From contig NC_065573.1 of the NCBI RefSeq assembly GCF_937616625.2, positions 14,957,001 to 15,021,000 of the forward strand: a DNA stretch of 64,000 nucleotides, written 5' to 3'. How positions within the stretch are numbered: the stretch's first letter is position 1; each line of letters begins with the position of its first letter. Positions 1-12,402 of the stretch are shown in pieces. Source of the DNA: Mercurialis annua. Its lineage: Eukaryota; Streptophyta; Magnoliopsida; Malpighiales; Euphorbiaceae. Below the pieces are notes generated by a model. That model had not been told where the DNA came from. It did no database searches and saw only the letters and a program-made list of their open reading frames with translations. A program made the translations under genes and the position numbers.

Positions 1-492
1 GATCCATAATGGATGAAAAAAGGCTTCGAGAATCATCGTCTTGATAAGGCCGTAAGAGTTACAAATTTATAAAAAAATGATGATAAACCCAGTGTTCACA
101 AGAAGGTTAGTGGGAGCAGACTCACTTTTGTAATCTTGTATGCAGATGATATATTACTAATCAATAATAATATCGGAATGTTAACTTCTGTAAAACTTTG
201 ATTTATCCAATGCGTACTCCATCAAAGACCTCGGAGAGGTAGCCTAAATTCTCAATATTAGACTCCATGGAGATATATCTAAGAAAATAATTGGTTTCTC
301 CTAAAGGCTTTACTTAGAAAAAATATTGATGTAGTTCAATATGGAAGTTCTATGTGAGGATTGATACTAATTAGGTATGAAATTATTCTTTCGAAGGGAA
401 TGTCTTCTGAGACTTCCAAAGAAAGTAAGAATTAGGCAAAGATATCGTAGGCTTCTGCAATTGGTAATCTTATGTATGAATTGATGCGTACT
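1..492 (+). pseudogene. Ty1/copia polyprotein remnant, reverse transcriptase part
   Basis: This is a decayed fragment of a copia reverse transcriptase. Codons at 124-165 read FVILYADDILLI, with the YADD catalytic box at 139-150. Downstream, in drifting frames, come DLGEVA, FSRLYLEKIL-like and AIGNLMY-like stretches, the usual order of the copia RT C-terminus. Several stops and frameshifts break it. It runs off the left edge. The right side is cut at 492 by a 3-kb LTR, and the reading continues at 3513 with CTR.EISYAVSG, the next copia block. It is not functional. Confidence 0.85.
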
Positions 493-1006
493 TGTAATAA
501 CCCGGAATTTTAAGGGTAAAATATTGCCACGTGTCTAATATTTTATTAGACGGGAGTAGGTAAATTAAATTTAAAGATAAATTTAATTTACAAATGTCCC
601 TAAAAATATATTATGGCAATAGGATTTGTTATTTATATAGTTAACGGGGATAATATAGACTTATGAATTGGGTGCAGAATAATCCATAAGTCCCGTGCTA
701 ATATTTTTGGTGTCAATATTTGCAGAATATTTTAAAAAGGTTATCGTGAAATTTTGATAAAATTTGGGAGTAGAAATTTTATCAAGCGCGACAAATATAG
801 GCCTAATAAATCGAAAATGATTTATTAAAAATAAAATATAAGTCGGATGAGAATAAAATTATATTTTTATTCTTTTTATATTTTATTAGATTTTTGGGTA
901 AATTTTCACGAAATTTGGAAGTCGTTTCCGTTTGAGCTACGGACGACTAATTAATAAGTTGGTTTAAAGTGTATGATTGAGCTAGTACTTAAACACATTT
1001 TAACCA

Positions 1007-1010
<4 letters not shown>

Positions 1011-1087
<77 letters not shown>
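1011..1087. repeat. (AT)n microsatellite
   Basis: An almost uninterrupted TA dinucleotide run inside the G copy 1 LTR. A similar tract lies in G copy 3 (47529-47575), at a different place in the LTR. Confidence 0.97.
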
Positions 1088-1089
<2 letters not shown>

Positions 1090-1497
1090 TTTAAATTGCA
1101 AATAGGGTAATTTCAAAAAAAAAGTTGCAAATAGGGTACAGAAACCCATTTTCTCATTCATAGAAAAGAAATGGAGGCGCTGAAGCTTTGAACGGTGCGC
1201 GAAAATTATCATTTCGATTCGTTCGATCCGTTTCTCGATTCTAACTCCGTTGCTTCAACGATTACTCAAGTAATCGAGGTACTAAACCCGTATTAAACGT
1301 TTATTTCAATATATTTCGATATATTTCGAATATATATTCGTTTATAAACGGTTACCGTATCGAATCGAACGTATACCTATTATTTTTACATTCCGAATGT
1401 GAATATGGATAGATTGGATTGTGTATATGTGTTAGGAGCGGAAAAACGGGGTTGGAATACGTCGAAAACGCCCCAGGAATCGAATTTCCCCGGGGCT

Positions 1498-1610
1498 GTG
1501 CACGTTGGTGCACGGACGTGCACATATAGTGCACGAACGTGCACAATGGTGCACGATCGTGCACTGGCCAGGGGTGCATGAACGTGCACCCAAGGTGCAC
1601 GAACGTGCAC
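1498..1610. repeat. Palindrome array built on GTGCAC (G copy 1)
   Basis: Ten GTGCAC hexamers and one GTGCAT fall within 113 bp, mostly paired as GTGCACGNNCGTGCAC. The pair at 1549-1564, GTGCACGATCGTGCAC, is a perfect 16-bp palindrome. The flanking DNA is AT-rich LTR. The following bases (CCGTTT..TCGAAC..AAAA) resemble those beside a different palindrome array in G copy 2, so the site appears homologous. Confidence 0.92.
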
Positions 1611-3512
1611 CAGGCCGACACCGAAGGAGGGGGAATTCTTTTGAGGCTTTTTTCCCTATCCGTTTGACGTAGTTTCGTCGAACTAAAACGTTTAAAAATG
1701 ATAACTTCTTTTGAAATAAAGTGAAAAGAGTTTTTAAACCTAAGTTAAAGACTTTTAAAATGAGATTTTAAAAGTAAAGTTAAACGTTTAAAAAGGACTT
1801 TAAAAGAGTTAAAGTCGACGTTTAACCGGTTTAAAAGATTTAACAAACGATGTTGCTAAATAATTAGTATACGACTGTGAATTGTTTTGGCAATCAAGTC
1901 TATACTATTAAATGATTTTAATAAGGTAATGCTATACCTAAAAGGACTTCTAGAGTGAAGTTTAAACGTTTTCTCGAGATGAAAACGATTTAAATGGTTT
2001 TTATAAATAAAGAGACCATAAGTGTTATGTGTTATGTGAATTAAATGATTTGATTAAACCTAGGTTTCAGGACCTAGATATTTATACCAGAAATGAGTAT
2101 TGATGTTTGGCTTGTGTGTTTTGTATGTTTGATCTGACTAGCTGTCCAGCAGTCAGACCAGGACTCAGGGGAGTCTGTCACACATACGGCGGTGCTAAGT
2201 AGTAACTTAGCAGTACTGTGAGTTTACGTGTTTACTTTTAAATATCAGTATTCAACTGTTTTAAATCCATAAATCGCAGTAGTATAACTTAGCCAAGAAA
2301 GGTCCATTGGAACGAGATACCTATTGGGCGGCAATAGGGTTGTGTGATCACCAACACCGATTTCTAGATGTACTTCTGTCGAGGTATAGAGGTATGTCTA
2401 TTGTGTAAGTCATTGGGAAAGTAGATGCCCTGACTTCACGGGTAAACCCTGAGACGACAGTAATACAGTTACGGTCGCGGGTAAAACCGCGATGGCAGTT
2501 TCATGATTACGGTCCATGTACCAGAGATACAGAAGTGGACGGTAGTGACTCGGGTCACGGTCTTTATTCTGTTGTCTATAAGCTCGTGAGATGAGTGTGT
2601 CTGTTAGGAAAATTGTGGACTAGGGTTTCATATGGATCAACGTATTGGTAATATTTTATACATATAACTGTTTTATATATATTATGCAATTTTGCAATTT
2701 ATCTGTAAATTGTTAACTCACTCAGAAATATTTATATTTCTGACCCCGTTGTTGTTTCCCCATTTTCAGGAAACGAGCTTTGAGTTCAGTCGAGCTTCCA
2801 CATCCCTTCTTCTGGAAAGCTCTTCTTTGGTAATGTACATAGGATTTTGTACTCTTAGTATGCTGCAATAGTATAAGTGTAATGTGCCAGTAGCCGTGCC
2901 ACTAGTCCTTTGTTTAGATACTCTGATAGGATCTAGTGCACTTGTGTATACCTACTGGGTGGCTGCTTAGTGGCATATTGTATCTAGTTACCGAGTCGGC
3001 CTCGTGTGTTTTTGTGAGGGTCAAAAACAGTATGTTTTTTATACGCCGGCGATGTGTAACCGGTCTGCTGTGTATTTTGATATGTTTAATACCCCCGTTG
3101 CGAGACGCAGAGGTGTCCGCATTATTTTATTAAACATATTAACGGTGGCGTATGGTTGGGAACAGGGCTCCCTATGTGTTAAGGCAAGCGAAAGATAAGT
3201 CCCTGGTTTTCCAATGCTTACACGCCAGGTTTTCAGAAGGAAGCAAGGGTTGAGATAACGAGGTTATCCAACCAGTACTTCTAAAACCAGATTTCGCCTA
3301 TATGTGTGTTTTCAGAAATGTGTTTGGTTAAAAGAGAAAAGTTTTAACGATATTTTCTGAAAACAGATCGTACGCGAGGTGCGATCTTTTAATCATATTT
3401 GCGAAAAATTTCTAGAGGTTCTAGGCTTGCTACGGGTTTCGGAACAACCATTCTCATTCCCTAGCGCCGGTCGTGACTTGGATTAGGGTGGAATTAGGGC
3501 CGTGACAGTACT

Positions 3513-4150
3513 ATGCTAGAAATTTCCTATGCAGTTAGTGGGACTAATCTGTTTCAATCCAATTCTTGTTATGGAAATACTAGATGGCTGTTAAGGATAT
3601 TTTTAGTACTTATGAAGAATTAAAGATATGGTATTAATTAATGGAGAATGAGATCTTTAAGTAGACAGTATTATAAATTCTGATAAATAATCAAATATGA
3701 ATGTTAGAGGGTCTATCTCCGGATTCATATTTATCTATAATGAAAGAGTAGTGAGCTAGAAGGGTTTTGAGCAAAAATCAACTCTATATTCTGTTATAGA
3801 AGCCGATTATATTATGACATGAGATGTCATGATAGAAGGTGTTTGGATAAAATAGTTCGTAATAGAGTAAGTACGATTCCTTATATTCAGTCGATAGTTC
3901 CTCTATTCTGCAACCACAATTATGCTACTGCCCTAGCAAAAAGAAATATGGTCTCACATCTTACCCGAACATAAGGAAAGGCGTTATCATATTATCTAAA
4001 GAAAGTGTTGAAAGATAAAAGTGTTACTCTGAAAGATAGCATCAACCAATAACATTGATGACCCACTGATAAAACTCTTGACTTGGCGTTTACATCTTGT
4101 GAAGATGGGGCTTAGATATAATTGTCAATGGCACTAGTGCAAGTGGGAGA
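3513..4150 (+). pseudogene. Ty1/copia remnant, RNase H part and polypurine tract
   Basis: Continuation of the copia element split at 492. Decayed frames read ISYAVSG, SGFIFIYNERVVS, PLFCNHNYATALAKR and YYLKKVLKDKSV. These correspond to the copia RNase H blocks: the SxSGYVF strand, the C(D)NxxAIALA box and the final HI..FHLIRE block. Multiple stops make it non-coding. AAGTGGGAGA at 4141-4150 is a good polypurine tract, placing the 3' LTR immediately after. Confidence 0.85.
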
Positions 4151-5195
4151 TTGATAGTAGTATGTTCCCTTGTGCCATTTGATCGTTTATATTTGTAGAA
4201 CTAATCCGAATGGTAAAGATATATATGTTTTATTTGAACTAAGTGTCTCATCAACTAAGTGTTCATTTATTACGTATTTTCCTTATCACATTGTGATAGA
4301 ATCTATTCTTATAGTGTTATGAATATGAATGACATATTTTATTATACGAGTGATCTAAATAACTGTTCACGGTTGATAGGGTCCTAGAAATAAGGGCATC
4401 GCATTATCCCTGAAAGATCGTAACCTCTGTTTATTCTCCTAATTAGTAAAGAATTACTAATTAAAGGAAGTAATGAGTCTCGTACTACTTGATGGGGATC
4501 AGAATAAATATATGGACACTCAAAGGGGTTGCTTGAGTCAAACAAGTGACTCTAGATGACTTATACATGGTATTTCATCAAAGTCAACTTAATGCCATCT
4601 AGTTCATAGCTGTACATATGTCATTTGACTTGCGGTGACACTATTTTGTATATATGTGATTAGAATTTGATACTCCTTATCCCTAAATCTTTCATGAACT
4701 AGGGTCGCGGGAGGTGTATATGGAGATAAGGGTTTAACATAGAGAGGATCTGTCACTCCGAATGAATGGAGATAAGATTCTAAGCTATCTCGAATTATTC
4801 TTGGTTGATGATAAATCCTGCGCAGGTGTATATGACTTACATAGAAAGTTGTTACTAGTGGAAGTCATATTTATCAAGAATAAGAACTGAGAGATCAGGA
4901 CATATGATCAAGACAAACAGTGTTTGACTTAACCATGACACTAGTCAAGATTGGAATCTTAGATGAAGGGAATTTTGAGTGTACGGTAATTATGAACATT
5001 GGTCTATAAAGAATGCATCGAAACATTCATCTCTATTTAGGGGTCGTGAGATGTTGCTAGACGTCACTCTCGATCTATGAGAATTAATAATTAATGAGAT
5101 TTAATTATTAAATATAAGAAAGGCATTTCTTATGTCTCTCGTTGCCATATAGATGTGAACTTAGTTAGTCACACACAATAGGGTGTGCAACCGAT
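4151..5195 (+). mobile_element. Ty1/copia 3' LTR (right border approximate)
   Basis: About 1 kb of non-coding DNA follows the polypurine tract and fits the element's 3' LTR. A diverged relative lies at about 61390-61850, sharing GTGTTCATTTATTAC, GAATTACTAAT and GATAGAGATCGGAATAAA-like stretches in the same order. The right end is lost where a truncated, reversed T-family LTR begins near 5200, so no target duplication can be shown. Confidence 0.65.
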
Positions 5196-5199
5196 TGAG

Positions 5200-6302
5200 T
5201 TTAAAAAATATCGATTTCATATATATACTAGCATATCTTGAAAATAAATCTAAAATAAAAAACAAGTACAAATTAAGGCAGTTATGACGATTAAGCAAGG
5301 CAAAGATCTGGAACAACATATAATAGAATTGTGTTTGTGAATATAATGAGAAAAAAAACAACCTTAGACGTGTTTCTAAGATCATGGCATGCAATCATGG
5401 AAAAAACACAGTTTATGGAAAAATATTGAAAATCAACCTAATCATGCATCCGAAGACATGAATTCTAACTATTATAGAACAAACATGGAAAAGTGACAAA
5501 AATATGATTTGGTCCTCAGAAGTACCGTTCCTTTGCTTGCTTTCTGGAAATCCGGATGTAGAATCCAGCTTATGATTGAAGTGCAGTAGTGTGTTCTTGA
5601 CTGATCGAAGCGTAGAATCTTATTTTATGGATTGAAAGTAGTGTGTGTGTCTGTGTATGTGTTTGTGTGCGTGTGTGGTGGTGGTGTGGTTTGGCCAACA
5701 CTATAGAATTCTAGGAGTTATATTTTGTTTTTTTGATGCGTACTAGTTCCCCCCTTCTGCTACATTATGCTAATGTTCTGTTTATAGAGGTTAAGTTAGA
5801 CCTCGGGCTAGTGTAAATTGTATTAGGAGTCTACAAGTGAGTGTTAAAGATGAATTGGGAACATGAAAGTGTGTGAAGTGATTAGCTTAGAAGTCTAATT
5901 AGGATAATTATAATATCAAATTTGTATTAGTTAAGCAATGCAATGAAAAAGGTGGCTAAAGTGATATTTAGGTGCCTAAAAGTGTCCAAAAAGCTTATGG
6001 TACCCTAAGGGTTTGCGTATGGTCAATTTAGCCCGTCAAACTTGCAAATTTCTCATAAACTTCTAAGATATTATAATCAGTCCAATTTCTTAGATTTAGA
6101 TGGCACTCTCTTTGAATCTTTATAGGCTATTCGCGGCTATTCACATTTTAATCCTCCAAGTTTGCAACTGCGCACTAATCTAACCCGCTTGAATTCGGAC
6201 ATGCGGATTGCTAGCTCGTCACCCGGACAAATTTCTCTGGAAATCGTCATTGGACGCTTCAGTCCCTTGTTACTTTTACTTGTCTGAAAGAGGGTGTCTA
6301 CA
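5200..6302 (-). mobile_element. T-family LTR copy 1, truncated, reverse
   Basis: Read on the minus strand it begins TGTAGACACCCTCTTTCAG at 6302 and follows the T-LTR order. First comes the GGGACTGAAGCGTC block, then AAATTGACCATA and a TATA region (CTCTATAAAC, near 5783). A CA-rich leader and GGATTC..ATCCGG follow. The copy stops near 5200, well before the conserved CTCACA terminus, so only the 5' half remains. Confidence 0.75.
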
Positions 6303-7467
6303 ACATCAATTTCATATTCTCAATTCATTATCTTTAAAATAATCTCACAAACTTAATTTAGACGACTCATAAATTCATTTACAACGCTATGTTCACGTTA
6401 CATCAAATTTGTCGAAATTCCACCATCGAAATTCATTTTAAATATCTTATTTATTATATTCCAAATCAATTGTTATTTTAATTCCCATCATTAAAGTTTT
6501 TAAACATTAACTCGTGTTTTGCCAAAATTGGCAAATTGACGACGTTTTTATCGAAACCGACGATTTAGCAAAACTTTGTGATTTTCACGACTGATATTAA
6601 CACTTGTATCAAGCCTTATGCACATTAGTTTTATTCTCAATTAATTAATTTATAACAGCCGTAACTGATCGTGAACTATCAATGTATTAGTGAAAAAGCT
6701 GTGATTTAAGATTTTGGCTCTAAAGATATTCCATTGATTCTCAACTTATAATTCAAAAAGTTAACACTTATAACAGCCATAATGATCAATTTACAGGAAT
6801 ATTCAATTTCAATTATTCAAAAAAATTCAACAACCCAACCATAAATAACATATTCACTCCATAAAAATTAAATTCAACCAATGCTACCCTAAATCAAGCT
6901 TTTCTTAAGTTTTAACCAATGGGTTTTGAGAAACTCTAATAACGCATCGTATAAACCTTTCTTTAATTATTCCAAATTTTTTTCTCAAAATCTTACTCAC
7001 CACTATCAAGTCTACAAAAATTTAAGCATTATTTGTGTTTTAATGGAGAAATTGCTTAGATCATGCCTTTGGTTTTCTAAGTTTCTATGGTTGCATGAAA
7101 GAGGAGAAGAATGGTGATGAAGATGAAGATAAACAAATATGATGATGGTCGTTATCAAAAGTAAATCGTATTTTACAATAATAATCTTTCATTTATTTAT
7201 TTTTAGTTAATTATCTCTTTATCCTTATGTTATCATGTGTGTGTGTAATCTTAATTAAAATAATTACAATTGACGTCGAAAATTCGTAGACATTTAAATT
7301 TCGAAGACTTTTTAAATAATTCTTAAAATTTCTCATGTCCATATTTATTTTGATGGAATATCTTGATTCCAAAATATTTTTACTTTAATCATATCACGTT
7401 TATACATTGTGTTTTTGACAACACATACTTCACACGTAGCAAAATCGATGGTACAATAATACGGGAT
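6303..7467 (-). mobile_element. G-like LTR fragment, reverse, cut by the outer T LTR
   Basis: If the T insertion at 7468-12391 and one copy of its GGGAT duplication are removed, ACGGGATATTACA is restored, whose complement TGTAATATCCCGT is a G-type LTR start. The last bases are at 12397-12402. The interior has modules like those of G copy 3, for example GACGACG..CGACGATTT, but at a different distance. It may therefore be a rearranged or different subfamily. The far end is lost at the T copy 1 junction. Confidence 0.5.
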
Positions 7468-8294
7468 TGTAGACACCTATTTTCCGAACAGGTAAAATGT
7501 GATAAGGGACTGAAGCGTTGAATGATATTTTTTAGAGAAATTTGTCCCGATGACGAGCTATTGATTTCCTTGTTGTAATCTAAATAAGCGCAATCAATGC
7601 ATAGATGCGAACTTGAATGATTAAAATGTAATTAGCCGTAAATAGCATATAAAAATACAAAAACATTATAGTCTATGTAATCTTAGAAGTATACCAATTC
7701 GCAAGTTTGACGGACTGAAATTGACCATACCCAAACCTATAGGGCGTTGGGAATCTTTTTTAATACTTCAGACACCAAAAATAGCTTTTAGATACGCTTT
7801 AATTAACCCTAAAGAAATAATATAAATTTAATTTAGTTAAATAGAGTTTTAACTAATACTAACACTAGAAGACTTAACTTAGCACACACTTTTACTTATC
7901 ACTTAACACACTTCCACTTATCACTTAACACACTTCCACACTTCCACACTCCTGACATAACTCAACCTCTAGCTAATCCAGGTCACCCCCAATATTTATA
8001 AATAACACTACTAGACAGCCTGGTCAAAGGTCGGACCACAAACACAATATTTAATACAAAAACCCTAGAAAATACCTATTTGGCTGAAACCCCCCCCCCT
8101 GCACACACACACTCGTCGCACTCAATTCAAATCCTAAAAACAAAGATAAACGCTTTAATCAATCAAGTATAAACCTACTACGCACAATTCGAAGATGGAT
8201 TCCACATCCACTACGCCACTAAGCGAGCCAAGGACTTAGAACGGTACTTAGGAGGACCTTATTTATTTCTTTATCACTTTTTATCATAAATGTC

Positions 8295-10754
8295 TGTAGA
8301 CACCTATTTTTTGGACAGGTAAAAAGTGATAAGGAATTGAAGCGTCCAATGATGATTTCCAGAGAAATCCGTTCGGGTGATGAGTTTTCTATTTGCTTGC
8401 TGGAATCTAAGCAGGTGTAATCTGTGCACAGTTGCAAATTTGGAGGGTTAAAACGTAATTAGGAGTAAATAGCCCATAAAAATCCAAAGAAATTGTAATC
8501 TAAGTCTAGAAATTGGACTAATTGCCATATTTTAGAAGTTTATGGGCCAATTTGCAAGTTTGACGGACTGAAATTGACCTTAACCAAACCTATAGGGCCC
8601 GATGAACCTTTTTTAACACTTTCGGGCACCAAAACGCACTTTTAGCAATCTTTTACTTAGCCACCAATTTTAATTCCGAATTTAATTAAAAAGATAGAGT
8701 TTAAAGCTAATCTCAACACCTAATAACTTATTATTTCACACACTTTCACTCTAGAATATTCTAGAATATTCTAGAGGATTTTAGGAAACCCTAGGTCATC
8801 CCTAAGCACTATAAATACAGCCTTAAGCCAGGCTGGCTAAAGGTGGCACACAAATCCTAGAAAATACTAAGCAGAATTCGGCCACGACCCTAGAATAGCA
8901 AATCTGAAAATCACAACACACACACACACAAAAATCCAGTCCTGAAACACCCTAGTATGTGTTAATTCTCCAAGAACACAGCGCAAGCACCAGATTCGAA
9001 GCCGGATTCCGCATCCACTTTGTTGGCAAACGAGCTAAGGACTCAGACCAGTAATTCTAAGGACCCTCTTATTATGTTCCTTTGATTTTCCATAAATATG
9101 TGTAAAATTGTCATGATTGCTGTGATTATGTGCTTAGGATGCATGTTAAGGTAGTTTCAATACTTTTTCACTTAAAATTTCCATGCAAATTAATTCAATG
9201 TTTTTAATAAATTGCCGTAAAATTTGATGATAGACATGTTAAATTTCTGTAATTAATTATGTTTAAGCTCAAATACATAAATCTAGTTAATTTAGAGCTC
9301 TTAGAATACATGTTTCTAGGCTATTTTAGCTCGTTTTGCCATGAAAACTTGAAATTCGTACTTGCTGCCCAAAAAATAAATTTGTTTAAATGAGCTTTAA
9401 GCACTTCGATTATTCCATATTTAGATTCCTTGTTCGATTTTATGCGGCTTTGACTACTTTTTTCATGAGAAACGGAGTTGAAACAAGTGACAACGAAGCA
9501 AAACAAAACGACCTCTGAACCTGCCGACGAACCGCCGTTGTCGCCACTGAAACCAACGACGCTGCCGGGATAAAGTGGCTGCGCCACCACAATGAGTTGT
9601 CGGCACCACCAGATCAAATTGGCGCAGTGTTAATGGCTTCTCAGCTCCTAGATTTGCTTTCAGATCTTTCCAGACGTGATCCGAAATTCAAAACGCGTTT
9701 CCGGGCCCAGCCGAACTCCAAATCAGGCCCAATTTGAACCCAGACGTAGAAAATCCAATGTAGTTTAATATTTTATATTGTAACGGGCAAGACCAAATGT
9801 AAAATCGACTCAGAAGTCCATAAATGTAACATAGTGTTAAATCGGACCCACGAACCCGAGGCCCAGCAACTTCCAGAGCCGATTTCGGGCTAACCCAAAC
9901 TCGGAATCGACTCCGGATCAAAACAGTAGAGCCGGATCGATGAGACACACAACTCCCATGATCTGACCGAGAGCCCATTCCGACTAGACCGATGGTCAAA
10001 ACCCACGCGAGTGCAAGGCACTCAAAGTCAACGAGGTTTAAAAGTATTTTTAACCTTGTATGTATATCCAACTGCCCCTGAGCATGCTGGCACTGTTTAC
10101 TACTTTCCAAAAGCATTTCAAATCCAAAAATAGCTGGTTAAAGGACTAGTCACCTAAAATTGGCCCATTAATGCAATTCCACGCCGTAACATAGACATCA
10201 TAGGATTAATATGAAAAAGTAGTAACGGTTCTATAGGTTTTTCAAGACTCACCTAATAAAATCAATCAATTACACTTATACATCCGATTTTAGGCTTTAT
10301 GCATGTACCAATCCAGACTAGCCAGACTTATGCTACTTGCTAGAAACCTCTAAGGTTAGATGTATACTTAGAAGTACCTTCTACTTGCCTCAAATGCCAG
10401 TCTAGATCGAGTCATATGCGCGTCAAACGTGTTTACTGCTTTCATACATGTTTATTTACAGTTTTCATATCCTGTGAACTGCATATACTGTTGAGATGAG
10501 ATAAAAAATGAATATGTCCAGAAAATAAAGCCGGTAATCGATAAGCCAAGCACAAGAGTCTCGGGGAGGTGCACGAACCCTAGTCTTAGGTCCGATGCAC
10601 GATAGTCTTACCGGAGGCGAGTAAGGCTATCTAGTCGGTTAAAAGGTATTTCCTAGTTGAACTAGGTGGCGACTCCATATTTCAAACCATTTTCAGATCG
10701 AGAAGTTAGCCATAAGGCTTGGGCGAGCGGCCCCCGAACCTCGCTCCGCTCACA
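8295..10754 (+). mobile_element. T-family solo LTR, inner copy nested in the outer one (2460 bp)
   Basis: It begins TGTAGACACCTATTTTTTGG and ends CGCTCCGCTCACA. It is flanked by the perfect 5-bp duplication ATGTC (8290-8294 and 10755-10759). The outer LTR continues across the gap: CCATAAAT..ATGTC then AATTTTATGTGATT, matching the inner copy's own sequence near 9100. It carries a heat-shock element and TATA box (8750-8817), a (CA)n tract near 8920 and a GC-rich core at about 9525-9615. It is a solo LTR, younger than its host copy. Confidence 0.92.
8750..8817 (+). promoter_or_regulatory. Heat-shock element and TATA box of the inner T LTR
   Basis: From 8754 the sequence alternates GAA-TA-TTC-TA-GAA-TA-TTC-TA-GAG: four perfect nGAAn/nTTCn modules plus one near match. 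This is the canonical binding site of trimeric heat-shock factors. CTATAAATAC follows at 8809-8818, with a gap of about 35 bp, a normal promoter spacing. The repeat (TCTAGAATAT twice, then TCTAGA) is absent from the same region of the outer T copy and of the other T copies I compared. Heat control is inferred from the motif only. Confidence 0.7.
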
Positions 10755-12402
10755 ATGTCAATTTTATGTGATTTAAGATGCATGCTTAGCTTAATTTCAT
10801 TGTTTTGCTATCAACTGTCATCAATTGCCAAATTGTTGTTTTTGATGATTTTCCATAATTGTCATGAAATTCAGTCAGGAAGCATGTTTTACGTCCGTCC
10901 TAATGTCTTTAAATCATTAAATTCGAAAATATTCAATTTCAGTATTTAGGAAGCATGTTAGAATTAAACTTCTTTCTTATCCTATCTTGACGTGCCTATT
11001 GTCTTTCCTTCAAAACTTCCTCATAAAAGCATGATATAGGATGTTTAATGTTTGCTTAATCATTATGTATCAATTCCAGAATGTTTTGGTATACTTTACT
11101 CTATGTTTGATGTGTTTTTTGAGTGTTTGACATGAAAAACAATAAAAAAAAACAACGAACTATTGTCCTTGCTATAAACTGGCGCCATCACCGCCACCTT
11201 GAATCGGCGATGTCGCCAATATGGAGTGGCGCCGTCACCACTCCCAGTGGCCTGGTGTTCTTGACCTTCTCTGCCTCCCAGAACCATTTCCTAGATCTTT
11301 CCAAACTCGATTCAATTTTGTTTTTATATTTCCGGACTCGTTTGAGCTCGGAATTAAGCCCTATTTGAGCCCACGTGTATGGTTTTTTTTATGTATTTTT
11401 ATATAATTTATGTTGTAATGGGCCAGTCTTTTTTTAATTCGGACCTTGAAGACCAAAATTGTAATCAGCTAAGCCTACCGGGCTTCGCAGCCCACAACCG
11501 ATGAGTCTAGCAACTTAGAAAAGGGATTTCGGGTTCACCCACTCTCGGAATCGACCTTGATTGAAGCCAGTGAAACTGTATCGACGAGATGAACAACTTT
11601 TGTCTCGAGAACCAATTTCAACCACACAGACGGTCAAAACGCGGCGAGTGTTAATCGCTCAAGTCAACATATTTTAAAAGTATTCCCAACCTTGCATGTA
11701 TATCCAACTGTCTATGTGTACGTTGAAACTATTTATCGCTTTCCAAAAGCATGCTAAACCCGATATTAACAGGCTAAAGGATTAAACATGCTAATTTAGC
11801 AAATCAAATCAAATCCAGCAAATCACCTAAACATCTTAGAATTTCATCGAAAATGTAATTAGAGGTTGTATAGTATTTCAAGAATGACCTAATAAAAAAC
11901 AATCAGACTTAAACATCTGGTTTATGATTTGTGCATGTAAAATATCCAGACCATCCAATATGTGACTATTTGTTAGAAACCGCCAGGTTTAGATGAATGT
12001 TTAGCGGTAGCTGCTACTTGCCTCAAATGCTAGTTCAGATCAAGTTATTTGCGCGTCAAACGTGTATACTGCTTTCAAAAAGTGTTTTCATTTCCAGTAA
12101 TATCTCATATGAACTAAAATGTATGTTGAAATTATATCTATATGTCTAGTAAGTAAAAACGGAAACTAATAAGCCAAGCACACGAGCCGGGATAGGTCCA
12201 CGAACCCGGTCTTTTGGTCCGGCATACGGTAATCTTACCTATAAGCGAGTAGGGGTTATCGAGTCGGTATAAATGGTTTTTCCTAACTGATTTAGGTGAC
12301 GACTCCATAATTATTTCAAAATCTGTTTAGAATAGAGTCCTGCCATAAGTCTAGGCGAACAGGAACCTTGAATCCCCCGCATTTTCTCACAGGGATATTA
12401 CA

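Larger units (their letters stand above)
493..3507 (+). mobile_element. Solo LTR, family G copy 1 (3015 bp)
   Basis: A 3015-bp unit starts TGTAATAACCCGG and ends GGCCGTGACA, with TG...CA termini. It is flanked by the perfect 5-bp duplication GTACT (488-492 and 3508-3512). The copia reading frame resumes directly after it, so this is a clean insertion. No gag-pol, primer site or second LTR is present, so it is a solo LTR left by LTR-LTR recombination. Length and termini suit a long-LTR Ty3/gypsy lineage, which is an inference. It contains an (AT)n tract and the palindrome array at 1498-1610. The same family recurs in reverse at 29688-32552 and 46431-49807. Confidence 0.88.
7468..12391 (+). mobile_element. 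T-family solo LTR, outer copy (2459 bp without the nested insertion)
   Basis: It starts TGTAGACACCTATTTTCC and ends ATTTTCTCACA. It is bounded by the perfect 5-bp duplication GGGAT (7463-7467 and 12392-12396). At 8294 it is interrupted by a second T LTR. Removing 8295-10754 plus one ATGTC leaves 2459 bp, against 2460 bp for the inner copy. A TATA-like TTTATAAATAAC lies near 7993. A GC-rich core occupies about 11178-11263. There is no internal coding region, so it is a solo LTR. Confidence 0.9.

Noticed and set aside
1498..1610. CRISPR-like direct repeats
   Set aside because: The units are self-palindromic, irregularly spaced with no unique spacers of constant length, and lie inside a plant LTR.
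9688..10116. 142-codon minus-strand frame in the inner T LTR
   Set aside because: It lies within a solo LTR, is not conserved as an open frame in the other T copies I compared, and has no domain.
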